The notes beneath the pieces are model-generated. The model saw only the letters and a program-made list of their open reading frames with translations, did not search any database and was not told the origin of the DNA. Positions 1-6,716 of a stretch of 11,266 nucleotides of DNA are shown here, piece after piece. Both the position numbers and the translations under genes were made by a program. The stretch comes from Desulfobacterales bacterium (GTDB taxonomy: Bacteria > Desulfobacterota > Desulfobacteria > Desulfobacterales > C00003060), in assembly GCA_020347085.1 (NCBI GenBank), contig CP070769.1, positions 1,876,662 through 1,887,927 of the forward strand, read 5' to 3'. How positions within the stretch are numbered: the first letter of the stretch is position 1; each line of letters opens with the position of its first letter.

Positions 1-65
1 CAATCTTCCCCCTCCCCTTTTTCCCCTCCCTCCAGGGGAGAGGAATCAATAAGGATGCCATTCAT

Positions 66-85
66 CCCCGCCCCAAGGGGCGGGG
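66..85. repeat. GC-rich perfect palindrome
   Basis: A 9-bp arm CCCCGCCCC is followed by AA and its exact complement GGGGCGGGG. No T-run follows, so it does not look like an intrinsic terminator. The core CCCCGCCC/GGGCGGGG recurs in the larger palindrome at 329-367, which suggests both belong to one dispersed repeat type (REP-like, or end hairpins of an IS200/IS605-type element). That classification is an inference. Confidence 0.6.
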
Positions 86-328
86 CATTCTGGCATGTTT
101 TCGTAAAAGGAGCCCTAAAGGTTATTTTCATTGGGAGACACAGAAATTGTCACAAGGCTGTTCACCCCATGAAACAGGCGATCTGTGATCTCGTATGGAA
201 TCACCTAATCCCGTAGCCGCCGATGTTGCCCATCGCGTCCAAAAAGAAACATATGACCATGTCATGATAAAAAGCGGGTGCGGACATCAAACCACTCGAG
301 GGATGTGTAGCCGGTCCATGAATACAGA

Positions 329-367
329 GTAAAGCCTCCCCGCCCTTTAAGGGCGGGGAGGCTTTAC
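329..367. repeat. 39-bp near-perfect inverted repeat
   Basis: Two exactly complementary 19-bp arms (left arm GTAAAGCCTCCCCGCCCTT) flank a single central T. In RNA this would make a very stable hairpin of about 17 bp with a small loop. The 3' flank on the plus strand is CTTTACTTG, with no real U-tract, so termination is possible but not well supported. Similar GC-rich hairpins occur at the ends of IS200/IS605-family elements and in REP-type repeats. No transposase is seen nearby. Confidence 0.75.
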
Positions 368-653
368 TTGTCCTCCATGGAACATAGAAAAAGACCAATA
401 ATTGGCAAATCCTGTCACGCAAGGGCTGAAGCAGCCTCCAAGTACTCGCCGAAATGGCATGCAAGTTTCTCTCAACCGAAGTGCGCTTCACGGGCATGAT
501 TCCAAAAGGCGATGATTTCTCTCAGTCAATCCTTATGCGCACTCCTTTCTTGCTACACAAACCAAACGCAAGTGCTTCTCTTGGTATACGACAGATGGCG
601 GACCTACTCATAGAACACATCATCACTTGGCGGTAGTCCTGAGGAATTGGAAA

Positions 654-1262
654 ATGTTGAAAACAACATATGAGGCTGACTTCGTAGCGATTCCGAAAGA
701 GGAATTGGTGGATGCCGCCAAAAGGTTTTTACTGCAGTCTCACTCCGATGAGGATCTCATTCTCTTAGAAAACATTAATTCCCTAAAGTTCGGCTCATCA
801 GACTTGTTGTTCATTAATAAACCTAAGACGAACCTAACTGTGGCGAAACTCAGTAATAGGGAAAGCAGTGAGAAGTTCTTTATTTCATCAATTTCTTACT
901 GTTTCTGGCTTGCAGAATGTATCACGGCGGGTAAGGTTTTCTTCAATGGGAAGACCGGATGGGATATGTACCTCTTCTCTCATGAATTTTCCGCTGCGAT
1001 CTGTTACCTAGTGGATAATCTATCTCAAGAATTGCCAATTCATCTGGTCAAGTATTACATGATTCACTTGGAAGACCTTGATGAGCCAGCAATTTATTTT
1101 CAATGCTTAAACTTCAAGGACCCCATCCAAGATGAGCCCGAAAAGAACAGGTTGGCAGGACCGATTTTACTAACAGAGAAGAAAGCAAGATCAACACCCT
1201 TTGAAATATCACCCCAAGAATTAAGCGAGTTCCACCAGCTAAAACAGCACTATCTCGACTGA
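654..1262 (+). CDS. Hypothetical protein, possibly degenerate nuclease-like fold
   Basis: I do not recognise this protein with confidence. The frame is open from a TTG at 627, but I chose the ATG at 654 because GAGGA (641-645) lies 8 bases upstream. This gives 202 aa with no signal peptide or clear membrane segment. The central part (DLLFIN at 50-55, then TVAKL at 62-66, then a helix ending in SYCFWLAECI) faintly recalls the D...ExK core of NucS/RecB-like PD-(D/E)XK nucleases. The glutamate of ExK is replaced by alanine (A64), so a nuclease would be inactive. A later stretch, from about YLFSHEFS to the paired IHLVKYY and IYFQCL strands, would fit the end of such a fold. This fold idea is inference only. 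By eye the DNA is richer in A/T than the core genes to the right. The stop is 12 bp before the next gene, so the two are probably one operon. Confidence 0.65.
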   Translation: MLKTTYEADFVAIPKEELVDAAKRFLLQSHSDEDLILLENINSLKFGSSDLLFINKPKTNLTVAKLSNRESSEKFFISSISYCFWLAECITAGKVFFNGKTGWDMYLFSHEFSAAICYLVDNLSQELPIHLVKYYMIHLEDLDEPAIYFQCLNFKDPIQDEPEKNRLAGPILLTEKKARSTPFEISPQELSEFHQLKQHYLD

Positions 1263-1274
1263 GGCATCAGTCCC

Positions 1275-1526
1275 ATGTCAAATAAGACTGAAAAGACACG
1301 TCATAGCGAAAAACGTTTTGGGGTCGTCGCGGTAGAAGAGGGTTTCATCACCCGGGATCAACTCTACGAAGCACTGAAGGCTCAAGTGTATGATGATATC
1401 GATGGGGGACCCCACCGACCCCTGGGAGAGATTTTGCTCCAACAAGGTGCCATGACGTGGGCACAAGTCGATGAAGTGCTTGAAACCCTTGGGGTGCTTG
1501 AAAAACTTCTTGAGCCACAAAGTTAA
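1275..1526 (+). CDS. Small MshEN/T2SSE_N-like protein
   Basis: This is an 83-aa cytoplasmic protein starting at ATG 1275. A GAGG (1261-1264) that overlaps the previous gene's stop codon lies 10 bases upstream, which implies tight coupling. The pattern FGVVAVEEGFITRDQLYEAL (15-34), followed by HRPLGEILLQQGAMTWAQVD (47-66), has the 'G-x-x-A-x-x-x-G-x-I-T-x-x-Q-L ... L-G-x-I-L-x-x-x-G-x-M-T' rhythm of the N-terminal domain of type II secretion/MshE ATPases. In MshE that domain binds cyclic di-GMP; whether this single small domain binds any nucleotide is unknown. I recall free-standing proteins of this kind mainly from Desulfobacterota. Function unknown; a signalling or adaptor role for the neighbouring gene is speculation. 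Confidence 0.75.
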   Translation: MSNKTEKTRHSEKRFGVVAVEEGFITRDQLYEALKAQVYDDIDGGPHRPLGEILLQQGAMTWAQVDEVLETLGVLEKLLEPQS

Positions 1527-1595
1527 ACTTTGGCGATTGCGATCTAGCCCAAAACCCATCCTCTTAGAGCTTGCTCTTTTGTCTCGTTGGTCCCC

Positions 1596-1680
1596 TGACC
1601 TGACCCCCAAATTTCGGTCCAGACTTTAGTTAGTTTTCTGGCATAATGAGGGGCCGAAGGAGGAGGTCAAGTCACATGCC
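1596..1680 (+). mobile_element. Remnant left end of an IS3-family element
   Basis: The stretch begins TGACCTGACCCCCAAATTTC, which matches the general form of terminal inverted repeats of IS3-family insertion sequences (TGA-CCTG-CCCCC followed by an A/T block and GGTCC). It continues with a -10-like CATAAT (1642-1647), a strong purine-rich Shine-Dalgarno (AGGAGGAGG, 1658-1666 region) and ATGCCG (1676-1681). That is the arrangement seen just before the first transposase frame. After ATGCCG the sequence becomes integrase-like instead of transposase, so only the tip of the element remains. No matching right end is seen in the window. Recognition is from memory of the family pattern and not from a search. 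Confidence 0.45.
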
Positions 1681-1686
1681 GATCGC

Positions 1687-2055
1687 ATGAATCCGGATCA
1701 TTTCCGCAATGTGGTTTGGAAACCAGCATTGAAAAGGGCTGAGCTGGAATACCGACCGCCCATTCAGACCAGAAAAACTTTCGCAACAATGATGCTTTCA
1801 GAAGGTGAAGATATCCGATGGGTACAGAACATGTTGGGGCATTCATCTTTACAGATGATATACACTCGCTATTACGCCTGGATTCCGAAGAAGACTCGGA
1901 AGGATGGCTCGGCGTTCATGGAAGCATGGAATCGGAAATTAAGAGGTCATCCAGCTGCTCAACTTGAAAAGCTTGGTGAGGAAAAATATTTGTTTGACGA
2001 AAATAGCACAAAAATGACACACCATAAAAAAAGGACTCACAATGGTGATTTGTAA
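1687..2055 (+). pseudogene. Truncated phage-type tyrosine integrase, C-terminal part
   Basis: This 122-codon frame is the C-terminal catalytic part of a tyrosine site-specific recombinase. NPDHFRNVVWKPALKRA (2-18) matches the segment before the catalytic box. QTRKTFATMMLSEGEDIRWV (27-46) carries the conserved arginine R29, with lysine where RHT is usual. LGHSS (50-54) carries the conserved histidine, and YYAWIP (62-67) holds the nucleophilic tyrosine. Phage integrases are normally about 350-400 aa. The arm-binding and core-binding domains and the first catalytic arginine are missing, so the protein cannot work alone. The frame stays open upstream to 1630, but that part reads through the IS-like end, so homology seems to begin at about 1687. 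The gene ends 23 bp from the tRNA 3' end, the usual place of an integrase beside its attachment site. Confidence 0.8.
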
Positions 2056-2078
2056 GCCCCTTTAATTATTGAAGCTTT

Positions 2079-2155
<77 letters not shown>

Positions 2156-2169
2156 CCAAAATTGTAAGA

Positions 2170-2198
2170 ACACTAAATAGTTCGCCCCAGGCTGTCAA
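2170..2198 (-). promoter_or_regulatory. Possible promoter of tRNA-fMet
   Basis: On the minus strand a perfect -35 TTGACA (2198-2193) is followed after 17 bases by a weak -10 TAGTGT (2175-2170). Transcription would start about 10 bases upstream of the mature tRNA 5' end. It begins 3 bp after the apgM stop, so the tRNA need not depend on read-through from apgM. The -10 matches consensus at only three positions. Confidence 0.45.
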
Positions 2199-2201
2199 GG
2201 A

Positions 2202-3410
2202 TTATTTGGAAAACCGTATCAGTCGCTCAATGAGTTTGTAGCCGTCTGCGACAAACACACCCCGGGCCGCTGCACTTTTCTCGCTGAAACCGCTGGAGCC
2301 ATTTGTTGGAGCGGGAATTCCCGTGCCACAAATCGCAAACGGGACCGGCTCCGTGGTATGCGTCCTGACCGAGATAGGCGTGTAATGATCTGTCACGGCC
2401 ATGACGCGGTATTCCCCAAAGTTCTTTATCCCATCTAATACATTGCCCACCACCCTGGCGTCAAATGCCTCGATGGTTGAGACCTTCTTATCCAGCAAGC
2501 CGGCGTGCCCTGCCTCATCAGGTGCTTCCACGTGTACGTACACCAGATCAACATTTTTCATGGCAGAAAGTGTATACGCCGCTTTGGCCTCGTAATCCGT
2601 ATCAAAATACCCGGTGGCACCCGGGACCCTGATCACCTCAAGCCCTGCATAGACACCAATCCCTCTCAAGAGGTCCACAGCAGAAATGATGGCGCCTGTG
2701 AGCCCAGTCTTCTTTTCAAAAGCATCCAGCTGCGGGGCGTGTCCCTGACCCCAGAACCAGATATGGTTGGCCGGTTTCAACCCCTCTTCGATGCGCTTTT
2801 TATTGGTCGGATGATCTTTCAGGATTTCGCTTGCCTCATCCATGAGCTGAAGCAACACCGAATGAGTGGTCATCCGATCCAGATAGGGTCCCACCGCCTG
2901 GCCAGTAATATCATGGGGGGGCGTCGTGGCAACCTCTGCCGCCCCATCATGCCAGACCATAAGATGGCGGTAGCTCACACCAGGATAGAACCGAAAGGAC
3001 TCATTGCCCAATGCCCTATCCAGGTCCTCAATAATGTCTCGCGCCTCGTCAGTGCCTATGTGGCCGGCACTGTAATCGTCCATGTTCCACATGTCATTCT
3101 GCTTGGCAAGGGTGACGAGGTTGCACCGAAAGGCCACATCTTTCTCGGAAAGAAGGACGCCTAGACTCGCCGCTTCCAACGGACCACGCCTTGTCAGGGT
3201 GCTTTTCGGATCATAACCCAACAGACTCAAGTTGGCTGTATCGCTCCCGGTTTCGCAGCCCTTTGGAATCGTACTTACCAGACCGAGTTCTCCCTGGTCC
3301 GCTATCCAATCCATATGAGGCGTACGAGCAGCCGCCAGTGGTGTCTTGCCTCCAAGCTCGGCAATAGGGTAATCTCCCATGCCGTCTCCTACCAACACGA
3401 CATATTTCAT
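2202..3410 (-). CDS. apgM: Cofactor-independent phosphoglycerate mutase family; proposed homoserine kinase
   Basis: The product is a 402-aa cytoplasmic enzyme of the alkaline phosphatase superfamily, archaeal-type phosphoglycerate mutase branch. Metal-site features are visible: GDGMGD (8-13, D9), the nucleophile region CETGSDTANL (52-61, S56), EAPDEAGHAG (295-304, D298 and H302), TDHYTP (340-345, D341 and H342) and H351. The start is the ATG at 3410, which shares ATGA with the hom stop. GAGGA lies 6 bases upstream. An in-frame TTG two codons earlier is less likely. Some members of this family have been proposed as a non-orthologous homoserine kinase because they sit beside threonine genes. 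The 4-bp overlap with hom fits that role, which would be phosphorylation of homoserine made by Hom. Glycolytic 3-PG/2-PG interconversion remains the alternative, and sequence alone does not decide. Confidence 0.9.
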   Translation of the reverse strand: MKYVVLVGDGMGDYPIAELGGKTPLAAARTPHMDWIADQGELGLVSTIPKGCETGSDTANLSLLGYDPKSTLTRRGPLEAASLGVLLSEKDVAFRCNLVTLAKQNDMWNMDDYSAGHIGTDEARDIIEDLDRALGNESFRFYPGVSYRHLMVWHDGAAEVATTPPHDITGQAVGPYLDRMTTHSVLLQLMDEASEILKDHPTNKKRIEEGLKPANHIWFWGQGHAPQLDAFEKKTGLTGAIISAVDLLRGIGVYAGLEVIRVPGATGYFDTDYEAKAAYTLSAMKNVDLVYVHVEAPDEAGHAGLLDKKVSTIEAFDARVVGNVLDGIKNFGEYRVMAVTDHYTPISVRTHTTEPVPFAICGTGIPAPTNGSSGFSEKSAAARGVFVADGYKLIERLIRFSK

Positions 3411-4714
3411 CTCCAATCCTCAATACGAATCAGAACTGTCTTGTCTTTGACCACATCGAGTTGGTCGATTTCCGAAAGGGATGCCTGCACAGACGCCTCT
3501 TTGGCCTCATGAGTAATCATAACAATAGGGACGGCGCCCAACAGGTCGCGACCCTGCTGGTGGACCGATTTGATGCTAATCTGATGCTTTCCGAGAATCC
3601 CCGAAACCTTGGAAAGCACACCCGGCCTGTCCTCGGCTGAGAACCGGAAGTAATACTCTGTCTCTAACTCGTCGATTGACTTGATCCGCCTTCCTTCGAC
3701 ACCAGCGGGCTGATGTCCGAGGGCCGGCACCCTTCCCACGGCACCTTTCAGAATATTGCGCCCAACATCCACCAGATCGCTCACGACAGCACTTCCTGTC
3801 GGCATCATACCGGCTCCGGGCCCGTACAGCATTACGCTGCCCACCGCATCCCCCTTTATGTAAAGGGCATTGTACGCCTCATTCACGTTAGCGAGCATCG
3901 CGTCTTCTGGTATGAGCGTGGCATGCACCCTGGCCTCGATGGCCTGACCATCGTCTTTTGAGATGGCCAGGAGTTTAATCCGGTAACCGAATTCCTTCAT
4001 GAACTTGATGTCTAGGGGCGTGATCTTTGAAATCCCCTCTGTATAGACTGCCTCAAAATCTATGGGTACACCATAGGCAATAGCCAAGAGGATGGTCAGC
4101 TTGTGGGCCGCATCGATCCCCTCAACGTCAAAAGTGGGATCAGCCTCTGCATAACCGAGCGCCTGGGCCTCCTTCAGCACCCCTGAAAAAGGTCTGCCTT
4201 CATCTGTCATTTTAGTCAAAATGTAATTGGCGGTGCCGTTCAAGATGCCAAAAAGGCCACTGATACGGTTTGCAACCAGACCTTCCTTAATCGACCGAAT
4301 AAGCGGGATACCGCCACCCACACTGGCTTCAAAACCGACCTCGACACCCTTTTGCGAGGCGGCCGAGAAAATCTCATCTCCGTGTGCAGCCAGCAGGGCT
4401 TTGTTGGCTGTAACCACGTGTTTTCCATTTTCAATCGCCTTTAAAATAAATCTTTTTGCTGGCTCGTAACCCCCGATGAGTTCCACAACGATGTCGACCT
4501 CAGGGTCATTGATAACCTCGCCGGCATCTGTAGTAAGGATGCTCTCATCCACAGGCACCCCCCGGTCCCCTTCAAGGTCAAGGTCAGCGATCCATTTTAA
4601 TGCAAGGGTTGCCCCGAGGCGCGACTCGATTACCCCCGGGCTCTGCAGCAAGATTTTTGTCATACCACACCCCACGGTTCCAAACCCCAACAAGCCAATG
4701 TTTATCGTCTTCAT
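3407..4714 (-). CDS. hom: Homoserine dehydrogenase with ACT domain
   Basis: The 435-aa enzyme reduces aspartate semialdehyde to homoserine with NAD(P)H, the branch step toward threonine and methionine. An N-terminal Rossmann segment GLLGFGTVG (7-15) is followed by VVELIGG (76-82) and VTANKALLA (101-109, catalytic K105). The substrate region includes FEASVGGGIPLI (128-139), GILNGTANYI (156-165), EADPTFDVEGIDAAHK (190-205) and the second lysine K205. A C-terminal ACT domain (about 353-430, starting EYYFRFSAEDRPG) suggests allosteric feedback, normally by threonine. ATG 4714 has GAGGT 6 bases upstream. The full length is usual for the ACT-containing class. The gene overlaps apgM by 4 bp, implying translational coupling. 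A weak promoter-like pair (TTGCCT, 17 bp, TATCAC; 4782-4754) lies upstream, so hom-apgM may also be transcribed independently of alaC. Confidence 0.96.
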   Translation of the reverse strand: MKTINIGLLGFGTVGCGMTKILLQSPGVIESRLGATLALKWIADLDLEGDRGVPVDESILTTDAGEVINDPEVDIVVELIGGYEPAKRFILKAIENGKHVVTANKALLAAHGDEIFSAASQKGVEVGFEASVGGGIPLIRSIKEGLVANRISGLFGILNGTANYILTKMTDEGRPFSGVLKEAQALGYAEADPTFDVEGIDAAHKLTILLAIAYGVPIDFEAVYTEGISKITPLDIKFMKEFGYRIKLLAISKDDGQAIEARVHATLIPEDAMLANVNEAYNALYIKGDAVGSVMLYGPGAGMMPTGSAVVSDLVDVGRNILKGAVGRVPALGHQPAGVEGRRIKSIDELETEYYFRFSAEDRPGVLSKVSGILGKHQISIKSVHQQGRDLLGAVPIVMITHEAKEASVQASLSEIDQLDVVKDKTVLIRIEDWR

Positions 4715-4771
4715 CTCATTACCTCAGAACACAGGGGCTTTGCCCCAATTGGAGTGATAGGGAAGCACCCG

Positions 4772-4840
4772 GCATAAGGCAAAGGGTTCAAGGCGTAAGG
4801 GGAAAAACGTCTTGCCTTGGGCCTTACGCCTTTTGCCTCT
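4772..4840. repeat. Imperfect inverted repeat in the alaC-hom gap
   Basis: Within the 262-bp gap between alaC and hom, GGCGTAAGG (4792-4800) is matched exactly by CCTTACGCC (4822-4830). The flanks AGGCAAAGGG and TTTTGCCT extend the pairing imperfectly. The wording (short GGC-TAAGGC units) is that of dispersed intergenic filler repeats and not a terminator, since no T-run follows. A smaller hairpin GGGGC-TTT-GCCCC (4734-4746) lies just upstream of the hom ribosome binding site. The rest of the gap (4841-4976) shows nothing I can identify. Confidence 0.5.
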
Positions 4841-4976
4841 GGCCTCTTGCTCCTCGCCTCAAAAGTGTACGCCGCAGAAGGCCTTTTCACAAGCCGCAGG
4901 CGCAAAGCCGCAGAGAACGCCGCTCATCGGGCGCGAAGCGTTGCTGGGCAACAAAAGAGATATTTATGGACGGAAA

Positions 4977-6143
4977 CTAAAGAATTTTACGAATCCCCCT
5001 TATCGCCTGATTCGTCCGCATCTTGTTCTCTATAAGGGCAAACCGAACATACTCGTCGCCATAGGCCCCAAAACCAAGCCCTGGCGAAACAGCTACCTTG
5101 GCCTTTCGGATCAACATTTCAGAAAACTCAACAGATCCCATCTTACGATAAGGCTTTGGGATCTTTGCCCAGACAAACATTGTCGCCTTGGGTGGCTTCA
5201 CCGGCCACCCTACCCTATTCAGCCCGTTTACTAGGGTGTCGCGCCTGATCTTGTATGTCTGTACGATCTTTCTCACGCAATCCTGCGGTCCGTTCAGGGC
5301 AATAATGGATGCAATTTGAATCGGCTGAAAGATGCCATAATCGAGATAGCTCTTGATGCGACGAAGCGCCCCGACGATCTCAGCGTTGCCAACGCAAAAT
5401 CCCACACGCCACCCCGGCATGTTATAACTCTTCGAAAGGGAAAAAAACTCCACCCCCAGATCCTTGGCCCCCGGCACCTGGAGAAAGCTGGGAGCCTCAT
5501 ACCCGTCAAACACGAGGTCTGCATAGGCCAAATCATGAATCACCATGATGTCATGTTCTTTAGCGTAATCCACGACCTTTTCAAAAAAGGCCAAATCCAC
5601 AACTTCAGTGGTAGGATTGTGTGGAAACGAGATGATGAGCATCTTGGGCCGCGGCCATGTCTGCCTTGTGGCCGCAATCAGGTCCTCAAAGAAATCCCGA
5701 TCCGGACTCAACGGAATCCTTCGCACATCCCCACCAGCAATGATTGCCGAAAACGGATGAATCGGGTACGTGGGGTCGGGCGAAAAGACCACATCCCCCG
5801 GGCGTATGGTTACGACTACAAGATGTGAAATTCCTTCTTTGGCACCAATGGTCACAATCGCCTCAGTATCCGGGTCTATATCCACATCAAACCGTCGTTT
5901 GTACCAGTCTGAAATGGCCATCCTGAGCTTTGTGATCCCCATGGATGCCGAATACCGGTGATTCCGACCCTTTCTGGATGCCTCAACCAGCTTATCCACA
6001 ATGTGCTTTGGTGTCGGCATATCGGGATTTCCCATGCCAAGGTCAATAATGTCCTCACCGGCATGGCGAGCATCCATCTTGATCTTATTCACTCTCGTAA
6101 AGACATAGGGGGGGAGCCGATTTAACCGGGCGAATTCCTTCAT
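4977..6143 (-). CDS. alaC: PLP aminotransferase, AlaC-like (alanine/aspartate type)
   Basis: This is a 388-aa fold-type I, class I aminotransferase. Visible features are the N-terminal DLGMGNPDMPTP (34-45), the YSASMGI substrate region (64-70), SFPHNPT (172-178, N176), HDLAYADL (203-210, D204 and Y207) and the PLP-binding SLSKSYNMPGWRVGF (235-249) with Schiff-base lysine K238. A C-terminal arginine (VRFALIEN) would bind the substrate carboxylate. The overall sequence resembles AlaC, which makes alanine from pyruvate and glutamate; related annotations are aspartate and LL-diaminopimelate aminotransferase, and substrate cannot be fixed from sequence. ATG 6143 has GAAGG 8 bases upstream. It precedes hom on the same strand but with a 262-bp gap, so co-transcription is uncertain. 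An aspartate-producing role would feed the hom/apgM pathway. Confidence 0.88.
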   Translation of the reverse strand: MKEFARLNRLPPYVFTRVNKIKMDARHAGEDIIDLGMGNPDMPTPKHIVDKLVEASRKGRNHRYSASMGITKLRMAISDWYKRRFDVDIDPDTEAIVTIGAKEGISHLVVVTIRPGDVVFSPDPTYPIHPFSAIIAGGDVRRIPLSPDRDFFEDLIAATRQTWPRPKMLIISFPHNPTTEVVDLAFFEKVVDYAKEHDIMVIHDLAYADLVFDGYEAPSFLQVPGAKDLGVEFFSLSKSYNMPGWRVGFCVGNAEIVGALRRIKSYLDYGIFQPIQIASIIALNGPQDCVRKIVQTYKIRRDTLVNGLNRVGWPVKPPKATMFVWAKIPKPYRKMGSVEFSEMLIRKAKVAVSPGLGFGAYGDEYVRFALIENKMRTNQAIRGIRKIL

Positions 6144-6187
6144 TGTACAAGCCTTCTTTGGGGTTTAATTGCTCTGTTTTTTTTGAC

Positions 6188-6527
6188 TTAACTTGACGTT
6201 GCAAAAGTCGAGGATGCGCAATATCCAAGGCGTCGAGACCTTTGCATAACCGCTTCTCACTCAGTTACATGAGCTTTTTGACCCGTCTACGGGCTTGCTC
6301 ACTAAATCCTAAAAACTCGGCCTAACGGCCTCAAACAGTTTAGGATTTGCCCGCCGAGATGGGCATGTTCGCTTCGCCCGGAAGGGTGCCCAAAAAGCTC
6401 ATAATAGGCGTTCTTCAAAGTAGTTATGCAAAAGTCTCGGCGTCAAGGATGAGGCGAACCTGTTAAACTTCTTATTGCAGTTGTCCATTCCGCTTTCGCC
6501 GCGTTGTTTATGCAACTTCAGGGTTAA
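6188..6527. repeat. Nested imperfect palindrome, MITE-like element
   Basis: The alaC-purM gap (6144-6712) contains several complementary pairs nested around one centre. Outermost, TTAACTTGACGTTGCA (from 6188) pairs imperfectly with a TGCAACTTCAGGGTTAA end (to 6527). Next, 6229-6250 pairs with 6423-6444 at 19 of 22 positions (GTTATGCAAA core). Then ATGAGCTTTTTG (6269-6280) pairs exactly with 6391-6402. Innermost, AAATCCTAAA (6304-6313) pairs exactly with TTTAGGATTT (6339-6348). No open frame inside looks like a protein. This fits a non-autonomous terminal-inverted-repeat element, or a structured RNA/DNA repeat. A single copy cannot distinguish these. It lies between two divergent genes, so it could also supply or separate promoters. 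Confidence 0.65.
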
Positions 6528-6559
6528 TTACACCACAGCCGGGCTGATGTCAAAAAGAT

Positions 6560-6588
6560 TTGTTTTGACTTATTGAGAGCACTATACT
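6560..6588 (+). promoter_or_regulatory. Possible purM operon promoter
   Basis: TTGTTT (6560-6565) and TATACT (6583-6588) are 17 bp apart, with a start expected near 6595, just before the GGAGG at 6598. A second TATACT follows at 6592-6597, and a better -35 (TTGACT, 6565-6570) sits at poor spacings of 12 and 21 bp from the two. The promoter location is therefore plausible, but the exact pairing is unsure. Confidence 0.4.
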
Positions 6589-6611
6589 AACTATACTGGA
6601 GGTTTTAGCCC

Positions 6612-6716
6612 ATGAGCTTGCAAAAGCGAGCACATCCAGGAATCGTAAACCCCCTTCCGGTTGAAGACCCCTGTGGCCTGCTGCAGAGATCTTCAGTCCA
6701 GCGCTTGGCAGCATGA
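6612..6716 (+). CDS. 34-aa leader ORF overlapping purM start
   Basis: A short frame starts at ATG 6612, preceded by GGAGG (6598-6602) at 9 bases, and encodes MSLQKRAHPGIVNPLPVEDP followed by 14 further residues. Its TGA stop (6714-6716) overlaps the purM ATG (6713-6715) as ATGA. purM itself has no clear Shine-Dalgarno, so ribosomes finishing this ORF may re-initiate at purM. The peptide resembles nothing I know, has no run of codons suggesting amino-acid attenuation, and may matter only as a translated leader. It could be coincidental, but a good ribosome binding site plus an exact ATGA overlap makes it worth recording. Confidence 0.5.
   Translation: MSLQKRAHPGIVNPLPVEDPCGLLQRSSVQRLAA

Larger units (their letters stand above)
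1..653. other. Gene-free left flank with palindromes
   Basis: I find no protein-coding gene I can support here. Open frames at 201-497 (minus) and 454-636 (plus) exist, but neither has a convincing ribosome binding site or a recognisable family. The minus one reads straight through a perfect GC-rich palindrome, which argues against coding. The first 50 bases are a pyrimidine-rich stretch ending in a small hairpin (CCCCT/AGGGG). This is followed by the two strong palindromes listed separately. The character is that of intergenic or decayed mobile DNA at the edge of an accessory region. Confidence 0.5.

Noticed and set aside
201..497. 98-codon open frame on the minus strand
   Set aside because: It reads through the perfect palindrome at 329-367, has no clear ribosome binding site and matches no family I know.
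454..636. 60-codon open frame on the plus strand
   Set aside because: No Shine-Dalgarno, no recognisable motif, and it ends inside the upstream extension of the next gene.
1566..1580. Possible terminator AGAG-CTTG-CTCT followed by TTT
   Set aside because: The stem is only 4 bp and the T-run three bases; too weak to call.
1..2078. CRISPR array or defence island at the left
   Set aside because: No regularly spaced direct repeats and no recognisable cas, restriction or toxin-antitoxin gene.
2505..3164. 219-codon open frame on the plus strand
   Set aside because: It lies wholly antisense to apgM, whose motifs are intact; a shadow frame.
4715..4976. Threonine attenuator or riboswitch upstream of hom
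   Set aside because: No leader peptide rich in Thr/Ile codons, no terminator with a T-run, and no recognisable aptamer; only inverted repeats are seen.
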